A stretch of DNA of 64,000 nucleotides from Platycnemis pennipes. Its lineage: Eukaryota > Arthropoda > Insecta > Odonata > Platycnemididae. The stretch spans positions 114,907,271 to 114,971,270 of the forward strand of contig OW121851.1 in assembly GCA_933228895.1 (NCBI GenBank). Direction: 5' to 3'. Below are positions 35,844-48,279 of this stretch, one piece after another. The stretch's first letter is position 1, and every line of letters begins with the position of its first letter. The notes under the pieces are model-generated. The model searched no databases. It worked only from the letters and a program-made list of their open reading frames with translations, and was not told where the DNA came from. The translations under genes were made by a program, and so were the position numbers.

Positions 35844-38800
35844 ATGGCCAAGACCGGGAATTCGAGAAAATTATCCAGGATCTCCCTTCCCGAAGGAGAA
35901 CTCCTACTCTTCATTGAGAGGTATAGGCAGCACGAGTGCCTGTGGAATGTGAGGTGCAGCCGCTATAAAAATACGGAGGCTAGGAACGACGCTATATCCG
36001 ACATGGCGAGGGAGTTTAAGCTCGCCCCGGAAGCGGTGAAGAAGAAACTCTCCAGCCTCAGATCCACTTACCTTCAAGAGAAGAAGAAAGTGGAAGGAAG
36101 GAAGAAGGCGGGATCAGGATTGGACAGCGTTTATAAGTCGTCCTTGCATTGGTACCACCGTCTAGAGTTTCTGCAGGACGTGATCGTTCCGAGGAAACCC
36201 TCATCAAGTGATCATCCCCAGGTATGTTTGGGTGACGCTCAAATTTTGACACCTTGTTTTATTTTAGCGATCTATTTAGGTGATAACTGATAAATCAAGG
36301 TTTTAATTGTAAGTCATTAGGGCCTAGATATTAAAATAAAGTTAGATACACTTGTGAAAGCATGTCACAACCATAGGGGTTGTGCTAACTAACCTTGACA
36401 TTTCGTTTTTAAATCATAATCAATATGTTTAGGCTTAAATATACTGAAGCATTAATATACTTACGTATATTAATGCTTCAGTAAAAAAAAATTATGGCGA
36501 GGTCACACTTCTCTTTTTCGCAAGATTTGGAACATAAAGCGCTTGTTACCCCGTGTGTACAAAGTGTTTAGTCTCGCATTTTATTTTTCCTCCTGACTTC
36601 CATGATGATTGCTCTGCTATATGTTAAAATAAATAATAAGTGTCTTCATTATGAAATGCTCATGGAGTATTTTAAGATTTTATTTTCCTCTTCGGGTTCC
36701 TCTGTCCGTACAAGTAACATTTTTAATTAATACGGGCATGATTAAATTTATTTTTGCTGTATTAATGGTCGCTATCTCAGATTCACACTTTGCTCAGCTA
36801 CTCTTCGAGTCCAGAGTCAAATTTAACGTTCAATCTGGCACTTTATCACGGTTATCATAACCAAATGTAGTTCCGTTGAACTATATTACACATGTACAAC
36901 TGAATTTTTCGAGTCAGTATCCACATTACAAAGAATATGCAAAGCATGGGGTTTGATTTGTACATCGATACCTGCTTTGTTGCATACCACGATATTGGAT
37001 CTCTTTAATTACCCGGATGCGTACTTCGTGATAATGATAGCTTGAACTAGTCTAATCTGCGGCAGAGGTGAATAGACCACCACAGTACTTAGCAGTGGGA
37101 ATCTAATTTGCCGAAGTGGCCCATATGATTTTAAATATATATTTGTTGGAATAACTTGGGACTTCGAAATATTCTTATCGTTGCTTGCATCTGACAGAGA
37201 TTATTGTATAAAAACGCCGTTAATCAATCTGGTTAAAATTTTCACGAGTCATTTCAATTATAAAAATAATACTCTCGGTCTATTCATCCGCGTCGGGGTA
37301 ATTAAAAAGCTAACTTTCCCCCTCCAATACCGGAGGCTTATTTATAGCGAAATGTTGCATCCCTCTCTGGGGGTGACCCTGTTGCAACTTTTAGCTTAGA
37401 AACTACAAAAACTCGCAATATTTCCTCAGCATATGTGATCAGACTGGGCCGTCTAAAAAACCTTGATATCAGGGTACTCACCATCGGGACACATAAGGGA
37501 TTCAAATAATATCACAGTCCTGGCAAAAGACAAATCATCAAAGAGATGATACGAATATATATTTAAAATCATATGGGCCACTTCGGCAAATTAGATTCCC
37601 ACTGCTAAGTACTGTGGTGGTCTATTCACCTCTGCCGCAGATTAGACTAGTTCAAGCTATCATTATCACGGATACGTAAACATCCGAATAACTTTACCTG
37701 AAACCAAGGACAGAGTCACAGCGAGACATCGAAACCCATCATTTCCAGAAGAATCTCAGCTACTCCACCCTTCCCATTCCTTTTTCTCTCGCCACCAGAG
37801 TACTCCTCTGGTTTCCACCCAAGCCCTCGTAGGAATAGTATGCATTGAATATTATATATAATATGTATTTCCATCATATACGTTGCATAAGCTATTCTGT
37901 TTACGATGGTAGCCATTATTCAGGTGATGTTAAGTTTTAAGCTTCTGTGTTGGAGTAATAAACGATTTATCATTATTAGTACGAAGGGTCACTCTCCCGA
38001 GAGGGATATATCACTTCCCACTGTGGGAAGAATCTGGTATTAGAGGAAAACATTAGTTTTTTTACTACCCTGACGCGAATAAATAGCTCTAAAGAAATAT
38101 TTTTACAACAGAATTCGTCAATAAATATGATCCATTCTTCTGCTGAAACGTGAATAAAATTTCATTATATACCCCCTTCCCCCAACACAGCCTTCGTGCT
38201 TTATTTAAAAAATAATGGACTTGGAAATTCACGGATTAATTGGTTTCACTGGTTGGCAGCAGGATACATTTAACCCTACTGGTGCATAATCATGTGCTAG
38301 AGCCGGAGATGTGGTTGGATAAGGCCTCGGTGTTAACCCAAATCCAATGACTACTCTCTCACTTTACGCGGAAAAAGAGGAGAAAGGGTACTGCCATCTC
38401 ATTTCTAACGCACTGGGCAGAAAACTTAGGAGTCATTTGCTTAGGAGTCATTCTCTAAATTTTTGAAGGTTTAGGTGTCATGATGCATTTAATTGTTGCA
38501 ACTTGGTGTGTGCCTGAAAAGGTTCGTACATCACTTGCATGCTTAAAAAACACCATCCACTGCAGTTTTATGCCCGTGGGCCGATAAAAGTATGAAACGA
38601 GAGCAAGATAATTCAAAATAATTTTCTACGACATGTCGAGCCTTAAAATATCTGTTGTTGTAAACATTTTACTTTACGGTCAGTGGTGCACTTCTCTTCA
38701 TGAGGTTGACAGCCAATTGGAAGGCCTCATTCTCTAGGATCAAGCAGGGCACAGGAAATGTTCGGCTTGGAAGTGGCGTAGAAGTGGGCAAACTTTGACC

Positions 38801-40692
38801 GCTACACAACTTGCTGTATAACGTCGAGTTTTTGTACTCCCTACCATCAGATATCCCTGCCATTGCAGCCAATATCAAAAAAGAAAAATTTATAATTTAC
38901 ACCCAACAAGGCCATCAATAGGAGGCAACATAACTTATGATGGAAAGAATTGAAAAGTGATATGGTACAGGATATTTCGAGTAAAGATGCTTTTAACGAT
39001 TAAATAAAACTCTTCAATTCCAACTCCGCCAATATATTGCTGAGGAAAAAACTGGTTAAGACCTTTGTATAGAGTGTTCAGTATCGTAGCGAGACATGGG
39101 CTGTGAGATAAGTAGTGCGGACTTTTTTTACTAGAGGTTAGGTGGTGTTATACAAGGATATGTAAAATTAACTGGGCAGAGCGAGTCACGAATGAGGAGG
39201 TATTAATAAAAGTGAAAGAAGAATGGCACCTGTGGAGAATTTTAAAACGAACTCAACTTATCCATTTATGCATAGGTCATTTACTGCGGCATGATGGATT
39301 GGTGAAGATAATTTTAGAGGGATGATAGGAGTCAAAAAGTAGAGGGGATGATCTAGATTGAAGTATTGGAAGCAGATAATGGAGGACACGGGATGTGGAT
39401 ATGTTTTTTGGAAATGGAGAGGATGGAGACAGGTGGAGAGCTGTCGCCGACCAATCCTGATGGATTGACAACTGGAGAAGTGCCCTGTAAAGAACACTGA
39501 ATCCGCATCTAATTAAAAAAGACATGGAACCCTTCTTGACAGTTGCTGTGATAACTGTGTTTTCCATAGAGAGCAACACTGGCAAGTGGGTAATAAATAA
39601 TTTTGTCAAATTCTTCTGCCGCCACCATCCATACTTTCAGAGTCATGAAGCTGAAATAGATAAGCTGTATACTTCCAATTAAATATCTTGAATCATCAGG
39701 GAAACTCAAAAATATATATTGACACATAATAAGTACGAATTTAATGACCTTTAATTTACTTATAGCATCAAAGAAAAATGTATGCGGGCTGCAATAGCTC
39801 CTTTTGACACTGATATCAGTATGCTTATATTAGGGCTGGATTTCTGTGACGGTGACAAAACCACACACATACATGCTAGAATTAATTTAATAACATGTTG
39901 AAATAAATTCTCATATCATGTGACGACGATAAGATTATTATAAAAATTCAGAGATATTGTAAATATTAATAGAAAGTTGTTTTCTTTCAATGCTAGCAAC
40001 GGAGCAATGAGTACAATGGAGACGAAGGAGCTTTACCACCCACGAGACAGGGGAAGAAAAGAAACCTGGAATCTGCATTGGAGGATGCCATAAGCAAGCT
40101 TTCCTCCCCAGTCGTCATGGGGAGAGCTGAGAGCTTTGGCGCATACGTGGCATCGCAGCTGGCTCTTTTGCCGGCTGAGGAGAGTGATCGCCTGGAGAAA
40201 GATATACACGAACTGATTTATGAGAGGAAGCAAGAGTTGAGGAGACGGGAGAGAGATGAACTATGTAGACGTGCATCACAATCAAACACCCTACATCCCC
40301 TAACCATCAAATGTCAGCCACCAAGCTCACCCCCTTCAACCCAATCTGCAACCTCTTCCCCGCAATCCCTACCTTCAACCTCTCCACCTCATCATTTCCT
40401 TTATCTAAATTCACGCCAACTATCATCACCCAAGCTATCCAGACCTTTCACCTCCCCCACACTTCCGTCCTTGTCCCCATCTGCACCACCTTCTAACACA
40501 TCCTTCCCATATCAACCCAAACAGTCCTCTTCCAACCCAGCTCACTCCGGGAGTCACTCTTCATCCCAACCTGCACCACGGCCTTCTCTACTCGCTCAAT
40601 TCCTTCGCCCTACCACCAGTCAACCATTTAAACGTATTAACTCCGCAAGCGTTCCGCCCCAATCCATAGTCATCCCTCCCCCTTTAAAATAA
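35844..40692 (+). CDS. MADF-BESS domain protein gene, at least two exons
   Basis: Nuclear DNA-binding regulator of the insect MADF-BESS (Adf-1-like) family. Exon 35844-36221 (126 codons, phase-0 donor CAG|GTATGT) encodes the MADF domain, about residues 18-112: ELLLFIERYRQHECLWNVRC, RNDAISDMAREF, VKKKLSSLRSTYLQEKKKV, LHWYHRLEFLQD. Exon 39997-40692 (231 codons plus TAA, acceptor TGCTAG) opens in phase 0 and encodes a BESS motif, about residues 169-205: RAESFGAYVASQLALLPAEE, DRLEKDIHELIYER. The rest is a Pro/Ser/Thr-rich tail without a domain. A direct join gives 357 aa. A further small exon in the 3.8-kb intron cannot be excluded. The family usually has 200-450 residues. AATAAA occurs at 40691-40696, overlapping the stop. 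The intron holds a foldback and a LINE remnant. Target genes are unknown. Confidence 0.9.
36442..36483. repeat. Perfect short hairpin
   Basis: TACTGAAGCATTAATATAC and its exact complement are separated by TTAC, followed by a run of A. It lies in the MADF-BESS intron about 220 bases after exon 1. Most likely a tiny foldback remnant. Confidence 0.7.
37013..37686. mobile_element. Foldback/MITE with about 125-bp inverted arms
   Basis: Arms at about 37030-37147 and 37557-37670 are almost perfect complements, containing CTAATCTGCGGCAGAGGTGA on the left and its complement on the right. The loop is about 410 bases without coding sequence. Outer bases also pair loosely (CCGGATG left, CATCCG right). 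The target duplication was not resolved. It lies in the MADF-BESS intron. Confidence 0.8.
38950..39510 (+). mobile_element. LINE ORF2 C-terminal remnant
   Basis: Frameshifted + strand blocks: LRKKLVKTFV, YRSETWAVR, then RVTNEEVLIKVKEEWHLW, RTQLIHLCIGHLLRHDGLVK and IMEDTGCGYVFW. This is the usual end of an RTE/L2-like ORF2 and the same general type as the pieces at 7975-9070, 29270-29683 and 51330-51880. It lies in the MADF-BESS intron. Confidence 0.7.
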
Positions 40693-41014
40693 TAAATAAT
40701 GTTTCGTCTCTCTTATCTACTACCTTTCATTTACAATCCTCATTATGGTACTTACCAATGGTAGCTGTCCTGCGCATTCAGCATTGCCTCAGATAGACCT
40801 TGTACTTATTATTGAGCACAACAACCATAAATGAATTCCAAAGAACTTCTATCGATCAAAGGTTTAATTATTACCAGATTCTCGTAGAGAAGTGTTACGG
40901 TGAAACTAATTATGCACTAAATAAATAAGATGGTCATAAAATAGTAGCATACTAGTATTGCCAATGCGCGTAGAAGTAAGAACTCCGCTGTCAGTTAATG
41001 GGAAACTTACGAAA

Positions 41015-41280
41015 TAGGCTTAAATAACGAACTGGAGCGGGTGCAGCGAACAACTGCAAGATGTTTAGAGGGACGGTATGATAACTATATTAGTGAAACC
41101 AGTCTATATAAATGAACTAAAATGGGATTTATTATCAGACCATACGTTGAAATTTAGACTCTTTTAATAATAATTAAATTCCAAGACAGTATTTTTACTG
41201 ATGACGTTAAAAATATTTTGCAAACTCTAACTTCCTATGGTAGACTGGACCAATGTCATAAAATTAGCGAAATTGATTGG
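41015..41280 (+). mobile_element. LINE RT C-terminal remnant
   Basis: The + strand reads NELERVQRTTARCLEGRYDN and YISETSLYK, matching the RT-end block (E-x-V-Q-R-R-A-A-R-F.., Y-x-S-V-T) of Jockey/CR1-type LINEs. Stops follow. It may continue into the duplicated segment at 41345-41530. Confidence 0.6.
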
Positions 41281-41344
41281 CGAACCGACATTTCAAAATG
41301 TCCGTCTTACCCTTACAATTACGGATATGAATAGCTGTAATAGC

Positions 41345-41885
41345 ATAGGCAGTTGCAGGTTGGTATAAGGACCCGTCGCACACGAGTAAATTCTTTAGAA
41401 GAATTTCCCACAACCCCAAGTTACACTCTTTGAGAGGTGTTCTTTTACGCACCAACACCTTCCGCGGTTTCTCTTCGCCTCTTTTTATCCTGTTTATCTC
41501 TAACGACAATTATCCGCAGTAAACGCAAATAACCCAATTAAAAGCATGTTTGTGCATGCTTGCTTTGCTATTTTATTCTTTTTTAAATTGTTAACTTTAG
41601 GCTACAATATAGTTATCAATCCATTTTAAACATGGTATAAAATGCATTCTTGGCATTAATTCAATCCCTGCACACACCTTTATGGTGGCTTGTAGGGTAT
41701 TATAGAACTATTGGTGGTAACGCGCCGTCACACACGAGTAAAGTTTTTAGAAGATTCTCCTCCAGTCTATTTTCTTTGAGAGGTGGTCTTTTACCCACCA
41801 ACATCTTCCACGTTCTCGCTTCGTCTCATCTTCTCCTGTTTATCTCTAACGAGAATTATCCGCAGCAAATCTCGTCACGTTTCCT
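41345..41885 (+). repeat. Imperfect direct duplication, about 185-bp units
   Basis: 41345-41530 and 41680-41885 share the same order of blocks: CACACGAGTAAA, TTTGAGAGGTG, TTTTAC(G/C)CACCAACA and CCTGTTTATCTCTAACGA. Divergence is high (many substitutions and small gaps). The unit may be the 3' end of the LINE just upstream, duplicated or present twice. Confidence 0.65.
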
Positions 41886-42110
41886 GAACTATGGAAGTCA
41901 CCTTCTACTAGATAAACGATACCATAGACAATTATTCTTTAATATCTAAGGAAATAGGGAGTCAATGTAATAATCACTGAGCCCAAGCGCTATAAAGACT
42001 CCCTAATTGCAATATGAAAATAAGATAGAACAATGCTCCAGATAGAGCTAAACCTCAACAATAACCCGAATACTCGGAAAATGTAGCCTGCGGAAATGTA
42101 TAGCATTTAT

Positions 42111-43050
42111 ATCTATACTAGCGGAAGGTGCCCGTTGACTTTCAACGGGGGGGAAGAGGGGGGTGAAAATCTTTGAACACAGTAGATTATATTAAATCAA
42201 TAAACTATATGCTCTTTAAAACGTATGGCCAGATATCAAACAACTCATAGCACTGGGAAATGTTATTAAATTAACCACAGCATAGAAGGTGAAAACACCG
42301 AGTTCTCCATCCCAGTGTAACTAATATTTACGTATTTTAATATCCATACATGTGTACATAGTCGAATTTTGTTTTAGCAAATAAAAGTCACCACTTGCAC
42401 AGCGAATGCAGATGTGCGCAAAATAAAAGCCAGTTATGGTACAGTAAGTTATCCCAGCGCTAACAAATTTCTAACGATTATCAAAACGTTTAGAATAACT
42501 TCAATGCACACTTGATGCTAGTCGTTTTTGAACTAAGCCATGCAAAAAGAGATAAGGGTAAAAGTTATCTATCCTAAGTTCTTCAACATCTAATTCAAAA
42601 AAGGTAATAAAGAAGAAATAATGTACACCGAATTCAATTTTTTTCCTATGAGAGTAAAAGTTTACAATAAAGAGTAAAAACAACACATTCAGTAATTTTC
42701 GCAAAAATCCTTTCTTAAAGCGCCCCTCACCACAAGGTGATTTTAACGCAAAAGTTCACGTTTTTATCACCACCAGGTTGGGCTGATGAGTGAATGAATC
42801 AATCAGTCAGGGCATTTCATTTTATGTACATAGAATAGAGGAAGGTTCTCGTTGAATTTCAACGTAGGGAGGAAAACATAGAACATAATACATTAAATTA
42901 CACCAATGAACTATTTACTGTTTGATAGAATAGCGGAAGGTTCTCGTTGAATTTCAACGTAGAGAGAAAAACATAGAACATAATACATTAAATTATACCA
43001 ATGAACTATTTACTGTTTGACCAGATATCAGACCAGAAGGTGAAAACAAA
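42111..43050 (+). repeat. Dispersed repeat with a 95-bp tandem pair
   Basis: Two nearly identical 95-base units at 42831-42925 and 42926-43020 each carry CTCGTTGAATTTCAACGT and ACATAGAACATAATACATTA. A diverged relative covers 42111-42330 (CCGTTGACTTTCAACGG), and both are followed by a shared segment (AGAAGGTGAAAACA, GAGTTCTCCA). Each has a small CGTTGA/TCAACG palindrome. Nature unknown. Confidence 0.75.
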
Positions 43051-43730
43051 TTGAGTTCTCCAATCCAGTGTAGCATAAAGTACTCGATTTTGATATACAT
43101 ATCTGTGAACCTAGTCCTCAATTGGCAGACTCCACCTATCGTTTTTAATACAATACCAACAATCAGCGATGAATAATGACATCAAAACATATTGCACCGG
43201 AAATCGAAAAATCGAAAAATAAGGACCACCCTAGCTTCCATACCCAACTTTGCCTCACCCCCGTATAGACGAGCTGGACAAGGTTCGAGCCTGACGTTCT
43301 ATATTTAGCTTTGCATCACTACAGATCACACATCTTATTTCGCTCCTTTTTTTTCTCCTGGTTCCTCACTACTCAAGCGCTCTCTTTGACACACCGACCT
43401 CTTAGTTCTTAGCGTTTGACTACATTCCCGACTATGATCTGGATTCGACCAATTTTTCATTCAGTCAACACATTCAAAACACCTAATTCATGATGTAAAA
43501 CACTGTCCTGTTTTTAACGAAGACCCCAGGGATTTTGACGAAGTTACATAGAAAAAAAATATCGATTTTTTCCGATGCTGTCCAGATTTTCGGTAGAAAA
43601 TTGGCTTAGCGTTACAAACTATCAAGGAATCCGTTTTTTTCCTGTAGCCTGTCAAGTTGCAATCAAGATAGATGCTATTTGGGATAAGGCACTTATTTAC
43701 ACAGAAATAAGTCACAGAATAAATCAGCTA

Positions 43731-46700
43731 CAGTAAAACCTCGTATTTGCGAATTCGGACTTTACGTTTTCCCACAATTTATGTTTTTATTGGGTCCCAT
43801 CCAACTTCCTATATCTCCAACGTATGTAGAACCCCGTATTTACACCACGACTTTCCCGTTTTCCCCCTATTTACGTTAGGTGTGGGTAAGAATGCGAGAG
43901 ATCAAAAGAACAAATTTCCCTTCTATGACATTTAGCCATATGTACCAGCCTGTATAAAACACTGTTTTACCTCGTTTCGCGTATATACACTTAAAAACGA
44001 GAGAGAGCAGTAATGCACTCCGTTTTATGGAAAATTTTGAGCTTAGCGGCGTAGCGGGGCAGTACATGGCGCCACTAGTGACGGAAAGACGAAATATCAC
44101 TTGCGATCGTTTCAGCGATCGCGGTAGACACTCGCTATCCTTTTGCCGCGAAAAGATTCCTACTATGAAATGAATGCGTATAGGACGCAATTTATAATTT
44201 GAGAACACCTGCGGGAGTATATATACCGAAGTACATATTGTGAAGAATGAAAATGAATTTTTACCCACACATTATGAAATGTTAAAAATACGTACATGAA
44301 TTGAACTGGTGGACGATGACAGGGGATCATTTGTCCGACCTTTGCGCTGCATTGATTCAAGTTTTACCACACGTTACTAAAAAACAAAACTTATTGAAAC
44401 TAGTTTTATCGTGTGAACACTGCATTAAGTAATTAAAATTATTTTGTTGAGAATTTTTTTGGCGTTGGAGAAATTGCGCTAGCCGACCAGCAAGGTATCT
44501 CAATATTCTCATGTGTTGTTTATGTTATCCTTAATTATTCCGGAACCTAAATTGTATTTTACTTGGATATGGGAAATAGATGCGAATTACAATATTTTCA
44601 GAGGACTGGAAGGTTTTCAGGTTTCTTCCGCGTTCGTTCTTCCCTCTGGATGACAGTTTCGTGGGCATTCTAGACGCCATCTTTACGTCCCATCCAATTT
44701 CCTATAGCTTTGCACTATATATTTCCTATACTTCGGACCTGAAGATGACGTCTGGAATTACGGCTAAACTGTCGTGCGGTAAGGTGAACCAACGCGGAAA
44801 AAAAACGGATATCCTCGAGTAATCTTCTAACCACCGCGGAAGCCTTCGCAGCAACTAGAATATTTTCAATTTAGGTGTAAATAAAAATTGTGGATTCTCA
44901 TGATGCAACTCGCACTGATAAAGCGAAACATCTAAGATTACCGGTCTCTACAATGGATGCAATTATGAAAAATTGCTATGTGATTCAGATACATGCTAGC
45001 TAGTGCAGACACCTGTCGAAAAAGAGAATGTCAAGAAATCATGGTATGAAGAAATACCTACTTGAAATGCAGTTTTTTAAGTTCTAGATCGTCTGATACG
45101 GCAGTGAATGGCTTCGTTGTAAGATAAAAGGCATTGCATAATGTATATGTTTGGAATTATGGATTTTACAACCTCCAATGGTCGGATGAAACATTGGTAA
45201 GCTAGTAGTAGTAGATTTGGTTATTACGGGTGCGTCGACGTCTAGGGTCATTTCGCACCACTACTGCTAGTTATTTGCTAGTTTGGTCAGTTGTGCTCAG
45301 TGGGTATCCCTTTTCCATGGTAGTATTACTACACGTATATATACATAAACTTAACAAGGTGCTTTGCGTCCACAGTGGATTATTAACTATAAGGAATTTA
45401 TTAGGTTGGATTCTTTTAGAAAATTCAACAATTTGTCTATTTTCTCAGGGTCATCGCCCAAAATCTCTTCTAGCTGCCCAGTTATATTATGTCGTTCGCG
45501 TACTGCCTGATACCTTGCACATTCCTCCAGGAGATGCCTTACCGTCAGTGGAGAATCACAGTCGTCACAACGCGGTGGTACTTTTCCTTCCGTGAAGAGG
45601 AATGAGTGGGTGAGGGCACAGTGTCCTATTCTCATGCGTGTGATTGCGACTTCCTCCCTCCGACAGTTCCTGACGGAGGTGGACCAAGCAAATGTATCGG
45701 GTTTAATGAACCGGAGTTTGTTGGAATTGATGGATCTCCAGGTTTCTCTCCACTTATCTAAGACTATTTTTTTAAGCTTCGACTTCATATCCTCTACGGG
45801 AACCAGCGCTGAGGCGCTCTCGGTTTCCATGAGCGATTCTTTCGCCGCTGCGTCGGCCTTCTCATTGCCCAGTATTCCCACGTGCCCCGGGATCCATATA
45901 AATGATACTGTCACGCCCTCCTTACTTAGGGATGCCAAGGAGGATTGGATATCCTGGACAAGAGGGTGTTCAGTAAATAGGTCCGAGATTGAGTGCAAGG
46001 CGCTTAAGGAGTCAGAACATACTAGATAACGAGCGTTACGACGTTTAATGTGGCTTAAGGCCATATTTATGGCAAAAAGTTCAGCAGTGTAAATACTGCA
46101 GAGCGGGTCAAGTTTCGCTTTCAGAACTCCGTGGTAGGAGGACACGATTGCGCAGCCACAGGATGTTCCAGACTTCGACCCGTCCGTATATACGGGGGTG
46201 AAGCCGGAATAGTTCCCCAATTCTTCTTTAAAGAGTCGTTGGTATTCTGCAGACGTAGTGGCAGATTTTCGGCATTTAAGTAAACGATAATTAATATCTG
46301 GGCGAGGTATCGTCCATGGAGGGTAATTATGATACCCAGTCGAGTATATGTCAGGCAAAGTAAAACGAACCTCTTGGATAAAATTACTGAAACGCACACC
46401 AAAAGGCTTTGTTGCCCTTGGCCTTCGATTAAAAATTTCTAAAAAATGAGGGTTAAAAATATAGTTAAAACAAGGATGTCTTTTCATCGATAAAATCTTT
46501 GCGGCGTAGTTACACATCAGTGTATCACGGCGAGTCGCTAAAGGCGGTTCCCCGGCATCCGAGTAGATGCTCAAGACGGGAGAGGTTCTAAATGCGCCAG
46601 TAGCCAGCCGAAGTCCTGAGTTATGGATCATGGATAGGGGTCTTAAATAAGACTCACGTCCTGCTGCGTAGACTACTGAACCGTAGTCGAGCCTACTACG

Positions 46701-46948
46701 CACAAGCGACCTGTACAGTCATTGGTAAGCTTATATCGTATAAAAATAAATCAGGATAGCTCTAAAGTTTAAGAAATAATTAATTATATTGCTCTTATTC
46801 AGTTTATCGGTGCTCCTTATTTATATATTTACTTTGTAGTGTGAAAGCATGCATGTGAAACTGAAAATTCTCCTTTTCCCACTATTTGAATTTTCCCGCA
46901 ATTTACACTTTGTGGTCCCTAGAAAAGTGTAAATAAGGGGTTTTACTG
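43731..46948. mobile_element. pogo/Tigger-like DNA transposon remnant with nested LINE
   Basis: Starts CAGTAAAACCTCGTATTTGC and ends with the complement of CAGTAAAACCCCTTATTTAC, flanked by TA on each side (43729-43730, 46949-46950), as expected for pogo/Tigger members of the Tc1/mariner group. Without the LINE at 45204-46719 and its 12-bp duplication it is about 1.7 kb. I saw no transposase. The phrase GTCCCATCCAA(C/T)TTCCTATA occurs twice inside (about 43794 and 44688), hinting at internal duplication. Confidence 0.75.
45204..46719 (-). mobile_element. 5'-truncated I-like LINE with intact RNase H ORF and 12-bp target duplication
   Basis: Flanked by CATTGGTAAGCT at 45192-45203 and 46720-46731. 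The minus-strand frame is open from the truncation point to the stop at 45387 (438 codons from the first ATG at 46703). It starts in the RT thumb (MRSRLDYGSVVYAAGRES), passes a complete RNase H domain with the catalytic Asp of YTDGSK, Glu of TAELFAI, Asp of CSDSLSAL and Asp of NEKADAAAKE, and ends in a Cys-His knuckle (PPRCDDCDSPLTVRHLLEEC). The 3' UTR ends GTCGACGCACCCGTAATAAC with a short (TAC)n tail. The unbroken frame and duplication mark it as the youngest copy here; it cannot move on its own. Confidence 0.93.
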
Positions 46949-47019
46949 TAATTACACGCTGCCATGACTAATATATTAGCATTTAGATTTACAAAACAGT
47001 AAAATACTATTTTTTTAAT

Positions 47020-47440
47020 GATTTACAGAGCAGACCATAAAACGTTTTGGCCTAGCCTTCTGAGCATGTTTTTAGGATACTGAGGAACACTGCACCTTAC
47101 GCTTTCAATCAGGCAATTCGTCAATCTCTCTATATTCAGTATAGGGTCACAGGTTTCGTCTTGGTTAATATTAAATACTTTTTTAAAATAGACCAGCCAG
47201 CTATCCGAACAATCCAGTTTCCAGGACGAATATAATCCAAAATGAGATTTTGGTCTCTTTTGACTAAGAGGGGAAAATGTTACCACACCTGTAGTGAAAT
47301 GAGAGTCGCTGTACCGACCATTGTGGTCTCCACCTTCACTCATGTGAAGAAGAGCTGCTGCCCTCTCCTCCGGGTGCTAGGAAGCACAATTGTTCGCCGC
47401 CTCCCGTCGCCAAGTCACAGCATCTTCACAGACTTCTGTA
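47020..47440 (-). mobile_element. LINE endonuclease-RT linker remnant
   Basis: The minus-strand frame 47343-47023 (106 aa) contains HNGRYSDSHFTTGVVTF (the S-D-H/S-N-H motif at the end of an apurinic-type endonuclease), SWKLDCSDSWLVYFKKVF and CLIESVRCSVPQYPK, the usual linker before the RT in I/Jockey LINEs. It ends in a stop. Whether it belongs to the I-like family of this window cannot be told, since no other copy keeps this part. Confidence 0.6.
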
Positions 47441-47565
47441 CAATTTAAAGTATATAAAATTCTGTACATCTTACCTAATAATAGACCAATGAAACCTCGC
47501 AGTGCCACCGCTTTTTGTCCACGACTGCTTATTCGACGGTGGAGCGTAGGCTTTCGCAGCGTGGA

Positions 47566-48275
47566 GAATATCCAGTTGTCTCTTTCGGGAGCCGCCGCGT
47601 GTGGAGCTTTGTCGTCCGAGCCTTCGCGTCCATTGCAGGCCGCATCATCAGGGTTAAAACCTAAAAAGAAGTATCATCTCGGCTCTTTATGAACGGAGGG
47701 AGTTTATGAGATTCCCTGTTCATGCGGAAGAACGTACATCGGGCAAACAGGGCGCTCAGTGGCATGTAGGCTCAAAGAACACCAGAGGGCCATCAACCAC
47801 GGCAACACTAAGGATTCTCCAGTCGCCGAGCACGCAGCCTCCGGAGGTCCAGACGTCAGGCATATTATTTTATCTGACAAGACACGGGTAATAGCGAAGG
47901 AACCGCGCTATTACCCAAGGCTAATACGGGAAGCAGTCGAAATCGAAAAACGGCCGAACAATTTTAATCGTGACGACGGCATTAAACTCGGCGCCGCATG
48001 GAAGAGAATTCTCCGTCCGCTACCCGAGGAAGAGTCCTCTAAAACACCGAGGGTCCAGGATGAGTCACCACCTCATGACGTAAGCGGGGCAAGAGGGGAC
48101 GCGAGAAACAATGCCAAACAAGGCCAAGGGAGGGGGCATGTCTCTCAATAAATACCAGAGATGATACTTCTTTTTCGGTTTTAACCCTGATGATGCGGCC
48201 TGCAATGGACGCGAAAGCTCGGACGACAAAGCTCCACACGCGGCGGCTCCCGAAAGAGACAACTGGATATGCTTA
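47566..48275 (+). mobile_element. Penelope-like element end: GIY-YIG endonuclease between inverted tails
   Basis: The ORF 47693-48151 opens after TGA and encodes a GIY-YIG endonuclease: GVYEIPCSCGRTYIGQTGRS, CRLKEHQRAINHG, VAEHA, a conserved R in YYPRLIREAVEI and NNFNRDDGIKLGAAW. This is the domain that follows the RT in Penelope-like retroelements. It is flanked by arms of about 110 bases in inverted orientation (about 47566-47680 and 48155-48275). The right arm, downstream of the ORF, reads CCTGATGATGCGGCC then ATGGACGCGAAAGC: a full CTGATGA and a GAAA around a GCG/CGC helix, as in a hammerhead ribozyme core. The RT is absent. Confidence 0.88.
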
Positions 48276-48279
48276 TTCG

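Noticed and set aside
42831..43020. CRISPR-like repeat array
   Set aside because: Only two adjoining 95-base units with no spacers, in a eukaryotic genome; a tandem duplication.
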